DNA from: an uncultured Actinomycetes bacterium
GTDB lineage: Bacteria > Actinomycetota > Acidimicrobiia > Acidimicrobiales > RAAP-2
Reading direction: 5' to 3'
Assembly: GCA_903860915.1 (NCBI GenBank)
Contig: CAIOSJ010000025.1
Coordinates: 248,001-312,000, forward strand
Length of the DNA stretch: 64,000 nt
The notes beneath the pieces are model-generated. The model ran no database searches, was not told the origin of the DNA, and saw only the letters and a program-made list of their open reading frames with translations. This document shows, piece after piece, positions 36,494 to 45,821 of the stretch. Position 1 is the stretch's first letter. Each line of letters begins with the position of its first letter. A program made the translations under genes and the position numbers.

Positions 36494-37753
36494 ATGACAC
36501 AAATCCTCCACCTCTCCACGTTTATTCGCCGTCCGATCTTTGATTTGGACGGTGACCGGATAGGTCGCGTCCAGGACCTGGTCGCACGTGTCGGTCTCGA
36601 CGCTCACCCACCCATCGTGGGCGTGGTAGTTCGTATTGAGGGACGAAACCTTTTTATTCCCATTCGTAAGATTGGTGGGTTCGCCGAAGGTCGCCTGAGG
36701 TTCGAAGGTCGCCGCGTTGACCTACGCCGCTTTGAGCGGCGTCCCGGCGAAATTCTGCTCAGCGAAGATCTCTTAGCTCGGCACTTAATTAATTTGGTAC
36801 GCGGACGTCTGATTAGCGCGAACGAAATTGAGATTGCCCTGATTGACGCCACCTGGGAGGTCGTGGGCGTGGACCCTGGTCGCCGTCCCATTCTCCGTCG
36901 TCTGTTGGGTCGCCGTCTGGGTCAATCAATTCCCGCAAAATCGATTGTCGACTTTGCGTCCATCGAGCCCTTCGTTTCCCACGTCCCCAGTGCTCGGCTA
37001 CGTATTCCCTATCGGAAACTCGCCCGTCTCCACCCGGCACAAATTGCCGACCTCGTCGAACAAGCCAGTCACGAAGAGGGCGAAGAGATCATCGAAGCCG
37101 TAGGTATGGACCGAGAACTGGAGGCCGACGTGTTCGAGGAGTTGGACACGACCCACCAGTTGGAATTTCTCGAAGCTCGCAGCGACGCAGATGCCGCTCG
37201 CCTGCTTGGTCGGATGGCGCCCGATAACGCCGCCGACCTCATCAGCGAAATCGACCAAGATCGACGCCTCCCCGTGCTCGAACAGTTGCCCGAACCCCAG
37301 CAGAGCAAGGTTCGCCAGCTGCTCAGTTATAACTCCAATACGGCGGGCGGACTTATGAGCCCCGATTTTGTCGCCGTCTCGGCCACGGCCAAGGTCGGAG
37401 AAGCGCTCGATGCGATTCGAATGTCGCACGCACCAGCCGAGGCGCAAAATGCGGTCTTCGTTCTGGACGAGGCTGGTCAGCCCATCGGAGCAGCACCCAT
37501 CGCTGCTCTCGTCCGCGCCCGGGCGACGGAACTGGCTATTTCTGTGGCTCGCACCCATTTAGCCCACGTGCACCCGCACTGGGACCTTCATCGTGTTTCA
37601 AGAAAAATGAGTGACTTCAACCTCACCGTTCTGCCAGTGCTCGATGACGAGCACGGCGCAATGATTGGTGTCGTGACGGTTGACGATCTACTCGAGGAGC
37701 TGCTGCCCCAGGGCTGGCGCCGCGAGTTTGGCATGGCGTCAGCGGAGGAATAA
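36494..37753 (+). CDS. soluble PRC-barrel / MgtE-N / CBS protein, probable magnesium sensor
   Basis: 419 residues without membrane helices. An N-terminal PRC-barrel-like part ('RRPIFDLDGDRIGRVQDLVARV') is followed by a second beta-rich part. Then comes an MgtE N-domain superhelix ('YRKLARLHPAQIADLVEQASHEEGEEII' to 'LLGRMAPDNAADLISEI') and a CBS pair ('LMSPDFVAVSATAKVGEALDAIR', 'VLPVLDDEHGAMIGVVTVDDLLEELLP'). In MgtE channels these two domains bind Mg2+ and gate the pore. Here the pore is missing, and the next gene encodes an NRAMP-type transporter, which suggests a separate sensor subunit. Confidence 0.88.
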   Translation: MTQILHLSTFIRRPIFDLDGDRIGRVQDLVARVGLDAHPPIVGVVVRIEGRNLFIPIRKIGGFAEGRLRFEGRRVDLRRFERRPGEILLSEDLLARHLINLVRGRLISANEIEIALIDATWEVVGVDPGRRPILRRLLGRRLGQSIPAKSIVDFASIEPFVSHVPSARLRIPYRKLARLHPAQIADLVEQASHEEGEEIIEAVGMDRELEADVFEELDTTHQLEFLEARSDADAARLLGRMAPDNAADLISEIDQDRRLPVLEQLPEPQQSKVRQLLSYNSNTAGGLMSPDFVAVSATAKVGEALDAIRMSHAPAEAQNAVFVLDEAGQPIGAAPIAALVRARATELAISVARTHLAHVHPHWDLHRVSRKMSDFNLTVLPVLDDEHGAMIGVVTVDDLLEELLPQGWRREFGMASAEE

Positions 37754-37785
37754 TTCCATGATGCACGCCACTCACTCCGTTCTAA

Positions 37786-37806
37786 GGGGGTCGTTCTGAA
37801 ACCCCC
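37786..37806 (+). terminator. short G/C hairpin between the sensor gene and the NRAMP gene
   Basis: GGGGGT (37786-37791) pairs with ACCCCC (37801-37806) around a 9-nt loop, 33 bp after the stop. No T-run follows. It could be a weak terminator or part of a leader of the transporter gene. Confidence 0.35.
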
Positions 37807-37928
37807 AAGTACCGCTCTAATACTTTTCCACCCCCGGAAACAGCGCATCCTCTCACTGCCCACGAATTACTGACTTCGCCAGTGGTCGGGGACGCTGTTG
37901 TCCACGCGACCACGCGAAAGGAGTACCC

Positions 37929-39497
37929 GTGGCCACTTTAGACAATGAAATAACTGGCGCCTTTGGCACCATCAAAGCTCACGACACTGGCGCACGCCAG
38001 GGCCTTCGTGCGCGTTTCCTCACGCTCATTGCAATTATTGGACCGGGCCTTATCGTCATGGTGGGTGACAACGACGCCGGTGGCGTCGCCACCTACGCCC
38101 AGGCGGGTCAGAACTTCGGCTATTCACTCCTTTGGGTGCTTCCCCTGCTCATCCCCGTTCTCATTGTTAATCAAGAGATGGTCGTGCGTTTGGGCGCGGT
38201 GACGGGCGTGGGGCACGCTCGATTGATACGAGAACGGATTTCGCGACGTTGGGGCAACGTGTCGGTCGGCTCGATTTTGCTACTCAATTTTCTCATCATC
38301 ATCACTGAATTCATCGGTGTTTCGCTCTCAATGCGCTACTTCGGGGTGTCGTCCTACGTGTCGGTGCCCATTGCGGTCGTGGCCCTGTTTCTCGTCACCG
38401 CGAGTGGCTCCTTCCAGCGGTGGGAACGCTTCATGATGCTCTTCGTAGCAATTAATTTCGTGATTGTTCCCCTCGTCTATTTGAGTCATCCGAAGATCTC
38501 AAGCGTCGCTCAGCACCTCACCACCCCGGGTATCCGCGGCGGCGTCACCTCGTCATCGGTTTTGCTGATTATCTCCATTATTGGCACCACCGTCGCGCCC
38601 TGGCAGTTGTATTTCCAGCAGAGCAACATCGTGGACAAGAAGATTTCACCCCGCTGGCTCAACTACGAACGGGTGGATACGGTACTGGGTTCGCTGATTG
38701 TGGTGCTGAGCGCCGCGGCCTTGATGGCGGTGGCCGCTCGTCTCGCTCCACTGGGTGGGACGAACAGTTTCTCGGACGCTCTCGGTGTCGCGCACGGTCT
38801 GGCCCGCCACGTCGGCCACGGCTCGGGTGCCCTCTTTGCCATTCTCCTGCTCAACGCCTCAGTAATTGGAGCCGCAGCCGTGACCCTGGCCAGCAGTTAC
38901 GCCATGTCCGACGTGGTCGGTCAGCGTCAGAGTCTCGATGCGCGCTTGCGAGACGCCAAGGGCTTTTACGGGAGATTCGCGGCCCTGCTAGCGGTCGCCG
39001 GCATCGTGACAATTTTACCGGGCGCGCCTCTCGGCATCATTACCCTGGCGGTGCAGGCGATGTGTGGACTCATGCTCCCCAGTACGACAATTTTCGTACT
39101 CCTATTGAGCAACGACCGAGAAATTTTGGGCCCATGGGTTAATTCGCTGTGGCTGAACATCTGCGCGGTGGTGGTGGTGGCTGCTTTGACGGTCCTATCG
39201 GTAACGATGATGGTGTCAACGCTCTTCACTTCAATCAAGGTGCTGCAACTCTTGGAAGTATTGAGTGTCGCCGCCGCCGCCGCACTGGTGATCGGACTTC
39301 CCGTGGCTCTGCTGCGCCGTCACCCACCGACGCACTACGCCGTAGCCAAAAAAGAATGGCGCATGCCGCGACTATCCCTGGTCGCGTCGCCCACGATGTC
39401 GAGTGGACGCCGCTGGCTGCTGCGTATTCTCGCCACCTACCTCGTAGTTGCGGGCACCATGCTGGTCGTCCGCGTGGTGCAGTTGATGACCTCCTAG
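37929..39497 (+). CDS. NRAMP-related divalent metal transporter with magnesium-type selectivity residues
   Basis: 522 residues with about 11-12 helices (LeuT fold). The family's DPGN in helix 1 is here 'GDNDAGGVATYAQAGQNFGYSLLW', that is Asp49-Ala-Gly-Gly52, so the metal-binding Asn is Gly. In helix 6 the usual MPH is 'TTVAPWQLYFQQ', so the metal-binding Met is Ala (near 223). These replacements are those reported for NRAMP-related magnesium transporters, which accept hydrated Mg2+. The start GTG 37929 has AAAGGAG. The soluble MgtE_N-CBS gene upstream supports a magnesium role. Confidence 0.88.
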   Translation: MATLDNEITGAFGTIKAHDTGARQGLRARFLTLIAIIGPGLIVMVGDNDAGGVATYAQAGQNFGYSLLWVLPLLIPVLIVNQEMVVRLGAVTGVGHARLIRERISRRWGNVSVGSILLLNFLIIITEFIGVSLSMRYFGVSSYVSVPIAVVALFLVTASGSFQRWERFMMLFVAINFVIVPLVYLSHPKISSVAQHLTTPGIRGGVTSSSVLLIISIIGTTVAPWQLYFQQSNIVDKKISPRWLNYERVDTVLGSLIVVLSAAALMAVAARLAPLGGTNSFSDALGVAHGLARHVGHGSGALFAILLLNASVIGAAAVTLASSYAMSDVVGQRQSLDARLRDAKGFYGRFAALLAVAGIVTILPGAPLGIITLAVQAMCGLMLPSTTIFVLLLSNDREILGPWVNSLWLNICAVVVVAALTVLSVTMMVSTLFTSIKVLQLLEVLSVAAAAALVIGLPVALLRRHPPTHYAVAKKEWRMPRLSLVASPTMSSGRRWLLRILATYLVVAGTMLVVRVVQLMTS

Positions 39498-39508
39498 GCT
39501 TAGCGCTC

Positions 39509-40321
39509 GTGATACGCCGAACTCTCGTCTTCGTCCACGCCCACCCGGATGATGAAGCCATCTTCACGGCGGGAACCACGCGCCTGCACGCTGATGCCGG
39601 CGACCGGGTGGTGCTCATTACTTGTACCAACGGACGCTTGGGCTACGACCCCAATGGACATCCGGGCCTCGACCCCGAGCACCAGGACCAGTCCACAGCC
39701 GAGCAGCGACGACGAGAATTACTAGTGAGCGCCGAACTGCTCGGCTTCACGGATACTTTTTTCCTTAACTACGCGGACTCCGGCATGGCGGGCTGGACGC
39801 AGAACGAGGAAGCGGCCTCCTTCGTCCAACAGCCCGTCGCGCAGGTTGCTGCACGGATTGCGGAAATATTGAAGACGGTCGGAGCCGACGTGGTGATTAC
39901 CTACGACGAGTACGGGTACTACGGCCACCCCGACCATATTCACGTCAACGAAGTGACGCGAGCCGCCGTCACTCTGGCGCCGAGCGTGCAGCGTCTGGCC
40001 TACGTGGTGACCCCGCGTTCTTTGATTCGTAGCTTCGTTCCCGCGGCCGAAGCGATGGGCGTCGCTCTCCCGGCGTGGATCAGCGAGCCCAATATTGGTG
40101 CCGACGATACTGACATCGACGTCAGCCTCGATCTCTCGGCCTACGCGGCGACCAAGCAAGAAGCCATTCGTGCGCACGCCAGTCAAATTGATAACGCCGA
40201 TTTCATGACTATGGACCCCGAGCTCTTCCGCTTGGCCTTCGGGACGGAGTTTTACACTGTGGCGTGGCAACGAGACGGCATTGAACTGCCCATCGTCAAT
40301 CTCTTGGAGGGCCTCACGTGA
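39509..40321 (+). CDS. PIG-L/LmbE-family deacetylase, first copy
   Basis: 270 residues from GTG 39509; the track extends it back through the transporter gene, which is wrong. Zinc-binding motifs 'VFVHAHPDDEAIFTAG' and 'YYGHPDHIHVNEV' are intact. The family includes the mycothiol enzymes MshB (GlcNAc-Ins deacetylase) and Mca (mycothiol conjugate amidase). The length fits either. Its stop overlaps the next, related gene by 4 bp. Confidence 0.9.
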   Translation: MIRRTLVFVHAHPDDEAIFTAGTTRLHADAGDRVVLITCTNGRLGYDPNGHPGLDPEHQDQSTAEQRRRELLVSAELLGFTDTFFLNYADSGMAGWTQNEEAASFVQQPVAQVAARIAEILKTVGADVVITYDEYGYYGHPDHIHVNEVTRAAVTLAPSVQRLAYVVTPRSLIRSFVPAAEAMGVALPAWISEPNIGADDTDIDVSLDLSAYAATKQEAIRAHASQIDNADFMTMDPELFRLAFGTEFYTVAWQRDGIELPIVNLLEGLT

Positions 40322-41139
40322 GTGAACGGTTGACATTTTTAGCGGTACACGCTCACCCCGATGACGAGGCGAGCTCTACCGGCGGCACCTTTCCACTGCT
40401 CCAGAGTCAAGGTGTTCGAACTGTTTTGGTGACCTGCACCAACGGGGAGTTCGGTGACGCCCCCGGGGGAATCAAGCCCGACGAAACCGGGCACGACCCT
40501 GATGAGGTTGCGGCTCTGCGTCAGGTAGAGCTCGATACTGCGGCGTCAATACTTCGTATTGACCGCGTCGTTCGACTGGGTTACCGAGACTCGGGCATGG
40601 TGGGCTGGCCACAAAACCACCATCCGTCGTCGTTTTGGGCCACCCCGTTAGAGGACGGCGCAGCGCGCTTGGCCGAGGTGCTCACCGAGGAACGTCCGCA
40701 GGTGGTGATGACGTACAACGATTTTGGCTTCTACGGTCACCCCGACCACATTCAGGCACACCGAATAACTATGGCCGCCTTGGATCTCATTGACTACGAA
40801 CCCACGGTGTACTTCAACGCGATCCCAAAGAGCGTCTTCAAGGGTTGGCGTGACCGTATGCGGGAAAATGACGGCATTAGCGAACACCCGGAGGAAGAGG
40901 AAAATGACTTCGGTACTGCCGATGACTTGATCGCCGCCATTATTGACGTGCGCAGCACGAATGAAATGAAGTTTGATGCGCTAGCGGCTCACGCCAGTCA
41001 GATCTCGGAAGATTCCTTTTGGATGAAGATGGGCCGCGAGGGATTCATGGCGACCATGGTCAACGAGTGGTTCACTCGTGAACGCAACCCCCGGGGACTT
41101 GACGGCGTCGTGAGCGACCTCTTCGCTGGCTACCGCTAA
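40318..41139 (+). CDS. PIG-L/LmbE-family deacetylase, second copy
   Basis: 273 residues, clearly related to the previous gene: 'FLAVHAHPDDEASSTGGT', 'VTCTNGEFGD', 'YRDSGMVGWPQN' and 'FYGHPDHIQAHRI' all have counterparts there. It looks closer to Mca than to MshB, since 'HPDDEASSTGG' and the acidic loop are typical of Mca, but this is by eye. The GTG start overlaps the first copy (GTGA). It converges on the AAA gene with a 4-bp overlap. Confidence 0.9.
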   Translation: MSERLTFLAVHAHPDDEASSTGGTFPLLQSQGVRTVLVTCTNGEFGDAPGGIKPDETGHDPDEVAALRQVELDTAASILRIDRVVRLGYRDSGMVGWPQNHHPSSFWATPLEDGAARLAEVLTEERPQVVMTYNDFGFYGHPDHIQAHRITMAALDLIDYEPTVYFNAIPKSVFKGWRDRMRENDGISEHPEEEENDFGTADDLIAAIIDVRSTNEMKFDALAAHASQISEDSFWMKMGREGFMATMVNEWFTRERNPRGLDGVVSDLFAGYR

Positions 41140-42245
41140 AGATATCCAGCCCCGCCAGAACCTTCGCTCGCGGGGCTTATTTGGGTAGTGGCGCCCGTGG
41201 CTCGAAAGATTTCGGCCAGGCTCATGGACGCGGGAATGGCGACGCCAACGTTGTCAATGCGGGTACGGGCTTCGGCTGCGGAAAACTTGGCAAAATCAAT
41301 CACGGCGAGGCAGCGGCCTGGTCGGGTCAGAGCGGGGTCGAGGTCACGAGGCGCGGCGTTGGTGGTGAGCAACACCATGATGTCCTGCGTCTGGCCCAAA
41401 ATTCCGTCGGCCAGATTGAGCATACGACCAAGCCCGCTCGAGCGAACGGTCAGGTTCTGGACCAAATTGTCAACATCTTCCATGACGATGATGCGAGGTT
41501 TGGCGCCGTGTGAATCGGAATTAAGAACGCGCATGAGGTACTCGGTGCTACCCATGAAGGCATCGGGGTCCAGCACAATCTCGAAGTGACACCACTTCCA
41601 CGTACTCATGAGCGAGCGCAGGGCCCAGGTCTTGCCGGTCCCGGGTGGACCGTGCCAGAGCACTACGCGTCCGTTGCGTGACTCGGGTCCCGTTACCGCC
41701 ATCAAATGGTCGAGGGCGTCACCGGTACGCGCGGGGTAGTTACGACGAACGTCCGTCCAGGGAGTTTCGTCAAGGACGCGGGTGTCGGGCATCCAGTCCG
41801 TACTGGTCCACATACCAAAGTGCACCTTTCCGCTGTCGTTATCGTGAAATTCGAAGGCACTTTGGAGCATGGCGATAATGCTCTCGGCGCGAGGAATGGA
41901 AACCGCGGCGCAGGTGACGCGCATGCGACTATCCGCGGCGCTGACGTGGGCGATCCAGTCGCCACCGCGAGCGAGAATGTGAGTGCTAGCGGAGCGCTCG
42001 ACGCTTCGTTGAATCACGGTGCCGAGTGGTAGATAACGGTGAATCTCGAAAGAGGTGAAGAGTCCATCAGAATCGATGGGAAAACCACTGGCGGTGGCGT
42101 GTTCAAAGGTGCCGTCGTACAGGGTCTGGAGGAGTCCTGATTCGCAGAGACTCGCCATGAGCTTGTGGTAGTCACCGAATCCCGTGGAGACCGTTTGTGG
42201 CTGGGATGTCACGTCGACGTTGGTAAAGAGAGACTCGAGACTCAT
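41136..42245 (-). CDS. AAA+ ATPase, DUF5925-like N-terminus
   Basis: 369 residues from ATG 42245, which has GGAG five bases upstream; the track start is 51 bp further out. A beta-rich N-terminal half of about 180 residues precedes the ATPase: Walker A 'WHGPPGTGKTWALRSL', Walker B 'RIIVMEDVDNLV', sensor 1 'MVLLTTNAAPRDLDPALTRPGR'. The arrangement fits stand-alone actinobacterial AAA proteins of the DUF5925 group, which have no defined substrate. It might remodel a protein encoded elsewhere. Confidence 0.85.
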   Translation of the reverse strand: MSLESLFTNVDVTSQPQTVSTGFGDYHKLMASLCESGLLQTLYDGTFEHATASGFPIDSDGLFTSFEIHRYLPLGTVIQRSVERSASTHILARGGDWIAHVSAADSRMRVTCAAVSIPRAESIIAMLQSAFEFHDNDSGKVHFGMWTSTDWMPDTRVLDETPWTDVRRNYPARTGDALDHLMAVTGPESRNGRVVLWHGPPGTGKTWALRSLMSTWKWCHFEIVLDPDAFMGSTEYLMRVLNSDSHGAKPRIIVMEDVDNLVQNLTVRSSGLGRMLNLADGILGQTQDIMVLLTTNAAPRDLDPALTRPGRCLAVIDFAKFSAAEARTRIDNVGVAIPASMSLAEIFRATGATTQISPASEGSGGAGYL

Positions 42246-42326
42246 CGCTGCTCCGCTACTGGTAGGAGGGCACAGTCTCATCGGGCCCTGTAACACGTCC
42301 TGCGGCGAATCGAAATAGTCATGGAA

Positions 42327-42372
42327 TGCACGAGGCCCCCTGGCTCTCGAAAGAGCCAGGGGGCCTCGTGCA
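42327..42372 (-). terminator. perfect 21-bp hairpin after ahcY
   Basis: TGCACGAGGCCCCCTGGCTCT pairs without a mismatch with its complement across a CGAA tetraloop. It lies just 6 bp past the ahcY stop on the minus strand. No proper T-run follows, a form of terminator often seen in actinobacteria. Confidence 0.85.
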
Positions 42373-42378
42373 GACTCT

Positions 42379-43824
42379 CTAGTAGCGGTAGGTGTCGGGC
42401 TTGTAGGGACCGTCCTGCGAGACGCCGATGTACTCGGCCTGCTCCTTGCTCAACTTGGTCAGCTTCACGCCCAGGGCGTCGAGGTGCAGACGGGCCACCT
42501 TCTCATCGAGGTGCTTCGGCAAAACGTAGACACGGTTTTCGTAATTGGCGTTGTTTTGGAACAGCTCAATCTGAGCCATCACCTGGTTGGTGAAGGAGTT
42601 GCTCATCACGAAGCTGGGGTGGCCAGTGGCGTTGCCGAGATTGAAGAGTCGCCCCTCGCTCAAGACGATGATGGCCGTGCCGTTGGGGAAGATCCACTTG
42701 TCGACCTGCGGCTTAATCGTTTCACGAACGACACCCGGTGCGCTGCCGAGTCCGGCGATGTCAATCTCGTTGTCGAAGTGCCCGATATTGGCCAAAATTG
42801 CGTGGTGCTTCATCGACTTCATGTGATCAAGAGTGATGATGCCCATGTTCCCAGTGGCCGTGATGATGATGTCGGCGTAGGGGAGAGCCTCTTCGAGGGT
42901 CGTTACCTGGTAGCCGTCCATAGCGGCTTGGAGTGCGCAGATGGGGTCAATTTCGGTGACGATGACTCGAGCACCTTGTCCGCGGAGGGACTCGGCCGAA
43001 CCCTTGCCCACGTCGCCGTAGCCGCACACAATGGCGACCTTGCCACCGATAAGAACATCGGTGGCTCGATTGAGCCCGTCGATGAGCGAGTGACGGCAAC
43101 CGTACTTGTTGTCGAACTTCGACTTGGTGACGGCGTCATTGACGTTGATGGCCGGGAAGAGCAGAGTGCCGTCGCGCTCCATCTCGTAGAGGCGGTGCAC
43201 GCCAGTCGTGGTTTCTTCCGACACTCCGATGATGCCCGGGGTCATGGCGGTAAAGAGCTTTTCGCCCGACGCTACGATTTTGGTCAGGAGCTGAAGAATA
43301 ATGGCGTACTCTTCGCTGTCGGTAGCTCCGGCGGCCGGCACGAAGCCAGCGGTTTCAAATTCGAGACCCTTGTGGATGAGCAGGGTGGCGTCACCGCCAT
43401 CGTCGAGAATCATGGTCGGTCCGGCGTGGTTCGGCCAACGCAGAATTTGGTCAGTGCACCACCAGTACTCCTCGAGGGTCTCGCCCTTCCAGGCGAACAC
43501 GGGGACACCCTGGGGGCTCTCGGGTGTTCCCGTCGGTCCAACGACAACGGCCGCGGCCGCGTGGTCCTGAGTCGAAAAGATGTTGCAACTGGCCCAGCGA
43601 ACGTCGGCGCCGAGAGCGGTCAAGGTTTCGATGAGGACCGCGGTTTGGATGGTCATGTGCAACGAACCGGTGATGCGGGCTCCCGCAAGGGGCTTGGAAG
43701 TACCAAATTCCTTGCGCATAGCCATGAGGCCGGGCATTTCGTGTTCCGCGAGAACGATTTCGGCTCGGCCGTAGGCGGCCAGGGATAAATCAGCAACTTT
43801 GTAGTCGAAAGATGCAGAGGTCAT
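42379..43824 (-). CDS. ahcY: S-adenosylhomocysteine hydrolase
   Basis: NAD-dependent enzyme that splits S-adenosylhomocysteine to adenosine and homocysteine, which keeps methylation going. 481 residues, the long form with an internal insert as in mycobacteria. '[20 protein letters not shown]' at the substrate domain, '[16 protein letters not shown]' for substrate binding, the NAD loop '[19 protein letters not shown]' and the C-terminal 'KPDTYRY' with the NAD-binding Lys and Tyr. AGGAG lies before the ATG. Confidence 0.98.
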   Translation of the reverse strand: MTSASFDYKVADLSLAAYGRAEIVLAEHEMPGLMAMRKEFGTSKPLAGARITGSLHMTIQTAVLIETLTALGADVRWASCNIFSTQDHAAAAVVVGPTGTPESPQGVPVFAWKGETLEEYWWCTDQILRWPNHAGPTMILDDGGDATLLIHKGLEFETAGFVPAAGATDSEEYAIILQLLTKIVASGEKLFTAMTPGIIGVSEETTTGVHRLYEMERDGTLLFPAINVNDAVTKSKFDNKYGCRHSLIDGLNRATDVLIGGKVAIVCGYGDVGKGSAESLRGQGARVIVTEIDPICALQAAMDGYQVTTLEEALPYADIIITATGNMGIITLDHMKSMKHHAILANIGHFDNEIDIAGLGSAPGVVRETIKPQVDKWIFPNGTAIIVLSEGRLFNLGNATGHPSFVMSNSFTNQVMAQIELFQNNANYENRVYVLPKHLDEKVARLHLDALGVKLTKLSKEQAEYIGVSQDGPYKPDTYRY

Positions 43825-43938
43825 GAGTTTCTCCTAGGTGTGGATGTGTAACTGCCCGTGGCGCCGACCTCTGTCGTATTCGCCACATCCATCTTACTGG
43901 CAATCCCGCGAAGCGGCTCACTCTCGGGGAGCTCTGGC
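43825..43938 (-). promoter_or_regulatory. ahcY 5' leader with nested complementary segments
   Basis: On the minus strand the leader has GGATGT and GGCG that can pair with CGCC and ACATCC further on, giving an interrupted stem before the ribosome site TAGGAGA. It does not show the conserved core of the SAH riboswitch class. I record it as a possible structured leader only. Confidence 0.25.
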
Positions 43939-45024
43939 CTAGTTGGCACCGTGACGGAACTCTACGACGTCGCCATCGTGCATGACGTAGTCCTTGCCCT
44001 CAATGCGCGCCTTACCGCCCGCTCGCACTGCCACCATGCTGCCAGCCGCCATGAGGTCATCGAAGGCCACCACTTCGGCCTTGATGAAGTTCTTTTGAAA
44101 GTCGGTGTGAATGACTCCCGCGGCCTCGGGCGCCGTAGCGCCCTGGCGAATAGTCCACGCGCGTGTCTCCTTGGGTCCCGCCGTGAGGAATGTTTGGAGT
44201 CCGAGAGCCGCGAAGCCCACGCGACTGAGTTGTGATAATCCCGCCTCACTCTGGCCGAAGGACTCCAACAGTTCTAGCGCCTCAGCTTCGTCGAGTCCCG
44301 ACAGCTCGGACTCCAGCTTGGCGCATAGGACAATGGCCGGAGCGGGAGCTACGGAAGCCACGAGAGCCGCGCAACGAAGCTCGGCGCCGATGGTCTCCTC
44401 GTCGACGTTGAAGACGTAAATAAAAGGCTTGTCGGTGAGCAGGTGTAGTTCGCGCAGTAGGCTGCGATCGAGTTCGGGTCCGACGGCGGAAATGACGCGC
44501 CCCTCGTTGAGGGCAGCACGTGCTTTTATGTATTCCCCGAGTCGCAGAGCGGCGTCGCCCACGTTGCGCTTGGCGTCACGCTCGAGCTTGCTGATTGCCT
44601 TGTCCACGGTCTGCAAGTCGGCGAGAATGAGCTCGGTCTCGATGGTGGCGACGTCGTTGGCAGGGTCGATTCGACCATCCACGTGAATGACGTCTTCGTC
44701 GACGAAGGCTCGCACTACTTCGCAGATGGCGTCAGATTCCCGAATGGAAGCGAGAAATTGGTTTCCCAGGCCCTCACCTTCGGAGGCGCCCTTGACGATG
44801 CCCGCGATGTCGACGAAGGTGACGACCGCCGGCAAGATCTTCTCTGAGTGAAAGACAGTGGCTAATTTTGCCAGGCGCCCGTCGGGCACCGAGACAATTC
44901 CAACGTTAGGTTCAATAGTCGCGAAGGGGTAGTTAGCCGCCAAAACGTCATTATTGGTGAGTGCGTTAAAAAGAGTTGACTTACCCACGTTGGGGAGTCC
45001 GACGATGCCAATTGAGAGTGCCAT
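43939..45024 (-). CDS. ychF: ribosome-binding ATPase YchF (Obg family)
   Basis: 361 residues from ATG 45024 ('[23 protein letters not shown]'); the track's 38 extra residues are not conserved in style. G1 is as quoted, G3 '[21 protein letters not shown]', and the G4 region reads 'YVFNVDE' rather than NKxD, the hallmark of the ATP-preferring YchF. The C-terminal TGS domain ('[30 protein letters not shown]') is complete. It is divergent from the ABC operon (35 bp). Confidence 0.96.
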   Translation of the reverse strand: MALSIGIVGLPNVGKSTLFNALTNNDVLAANYPFATIEPNVGIVSVPDGRLAKLATVFHSEKILPAVVTFVDIAGIVKGASEGEGLGNQFLASIRESDAICEVVRAFVDEDVIHVDGRIDPANDVATIETELILADLQTVDKAISKLERDAKRNVGDAALRLGEYIKARAALNEGRVISAVGPELDRSLLRELHLLTDKPFIYVFNVDEETIGAELRCAALVASVAPAPAIVLCAKLESELSGLDEAEALELLESFGQSEAGLSQLSRVGFAALGLQTFLTAGPKETRAWTIRQGATAPEAAGVIHTDFQKNFIKAEVVAFDDLMAAGSMVAVRAGGKARIEGKDYVMHDGDVVEFRHGAN

Positions 45025-45059
45025 AACGAGGTCGAGGCTACTGCCCCTACATTGGGAGA

Positions 45060-45821
45060 GTGTCACACCAAGATCTGCTGCGTTTAGAAGCCCTAAGGAA
45101 GAGCTTTGGCTCAACGGTGGCCCTGAGCGACACATCACTCAACGTGCAGCGAGGGTCCTTCGTTTCCATCGTGGGCCCCTCGGGTTGTGGCAAGTCCACC
45201 CTCTTCAATATGATTTCCGGACTCGAGCGTCCCGACGGTGGCTCCATTCTGATTGACGATCGCGATGTCACCACGCGGACGGGTCAGGTTGGCTACATGA
45301 TGCAAAAAGACCTCCTCGTGCCCTGGCGCACGGTTCTCGGCAACATCACCTTGGGGGCACGACTCACTCGCCGCCTCACTTACGACGACCGTAGGCGGGC
45401 GGTGGACATCGCGCAACGGTACGGATTGGGAGATTTCCTGCACCACTACCCAATGGCTTTGTCCGGGGGTATGCGACAACGAGTAGCCCTCATGCGGACC
45501 CTAGCCCTCGATCACGAACTTCTCCTCCTTGATGAGCCCTTCGGAGCACTGGATGCGCAGACGAGATTCGAGATGCAGCAGTGGCTGCTCAGCGTGTGGC
45601 GAGAGAGCGAGCGCACCGTTCTGTTCATCACTCACGACGTGGACGAAGCCGTCTTTTTGTCAGATCGAGTGCTCGTAATGTCCTCACGTCCCGGCCGTGT
45701 GGTGGATGACATCACGATTGACCTCGAGCGACCTCGTACGCTCGGCACCTTGACATCGGCCGTTTTTAACGGCTACAAGAGTCAAATACTCGAGCATCTT
45801 CACGGGCGGGTGGGCCCGTGA
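45060..45821 (+). CDS. ABC transporter ATP-binding protein (SsuB/TauB/ThiZ type)
   Basis: 253 residues. Walker A 'GPSGCGKSTLF', Q-loop 'GYMMQKDLLVPWRTVLGNI', signature 'LSGGMRQRVALMRTLAL', Walker B 'LLLLDEPFGALD', switch His in 'ITHDVDEAVFLSDRV'. The MQKDLLVPWRT segment is typical of importers for nitrate, sulfonates and pyrimidine precursors. GTG start. The permease overlaps its stop by 4 bp. Confidence 0.93.
   Translation: MSHQDLLRLEALRKSFGSTVALSDTSLNVQRGSFVSIVGPSGCGKSTLFNMISGLERPDGGSILIDDRDVTTRTGQVGYMMQKDLLVPWRTVLGNITLGARLTRRLTYDDRRRAVDIAQRYGLGDFLHHYPMALSGGMRQRVALMRTLALDHELLLLDEPFGALDAQTRFEMQQWLLSVWRESERTVLFITHDVDEAVFLSDRVLVMSSRPGRVVDDITIDLERPRTLGTLTSAVFNGYKSQILEHLHGRVGP

Noticed and set aside
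39149-39508. N-terminal extension of the first PIG-L ORF
   Set aside because: It lies inside the transporter gene in another frame; the conserved protein begins at GTG 39509.
42484-43788. 434-codon ORF on the plus strand opposite ahcY
   Set aside because: It is a frame shadow of the well-conserved ahcY gene; the translation has no fold-like pattern and no ribosome site.
43825-43938. SAH riboswitch before ahcY
   Set aside because: The conserved core of that class is not visible; only a generic interrupted stem is present.
45025-45138. N-terminal extension of YchF
   Set aside because: The family starts at the G1 loop with a short lead ([16 protein letters not shown]); the extension would overlap the start of the ABC operon.
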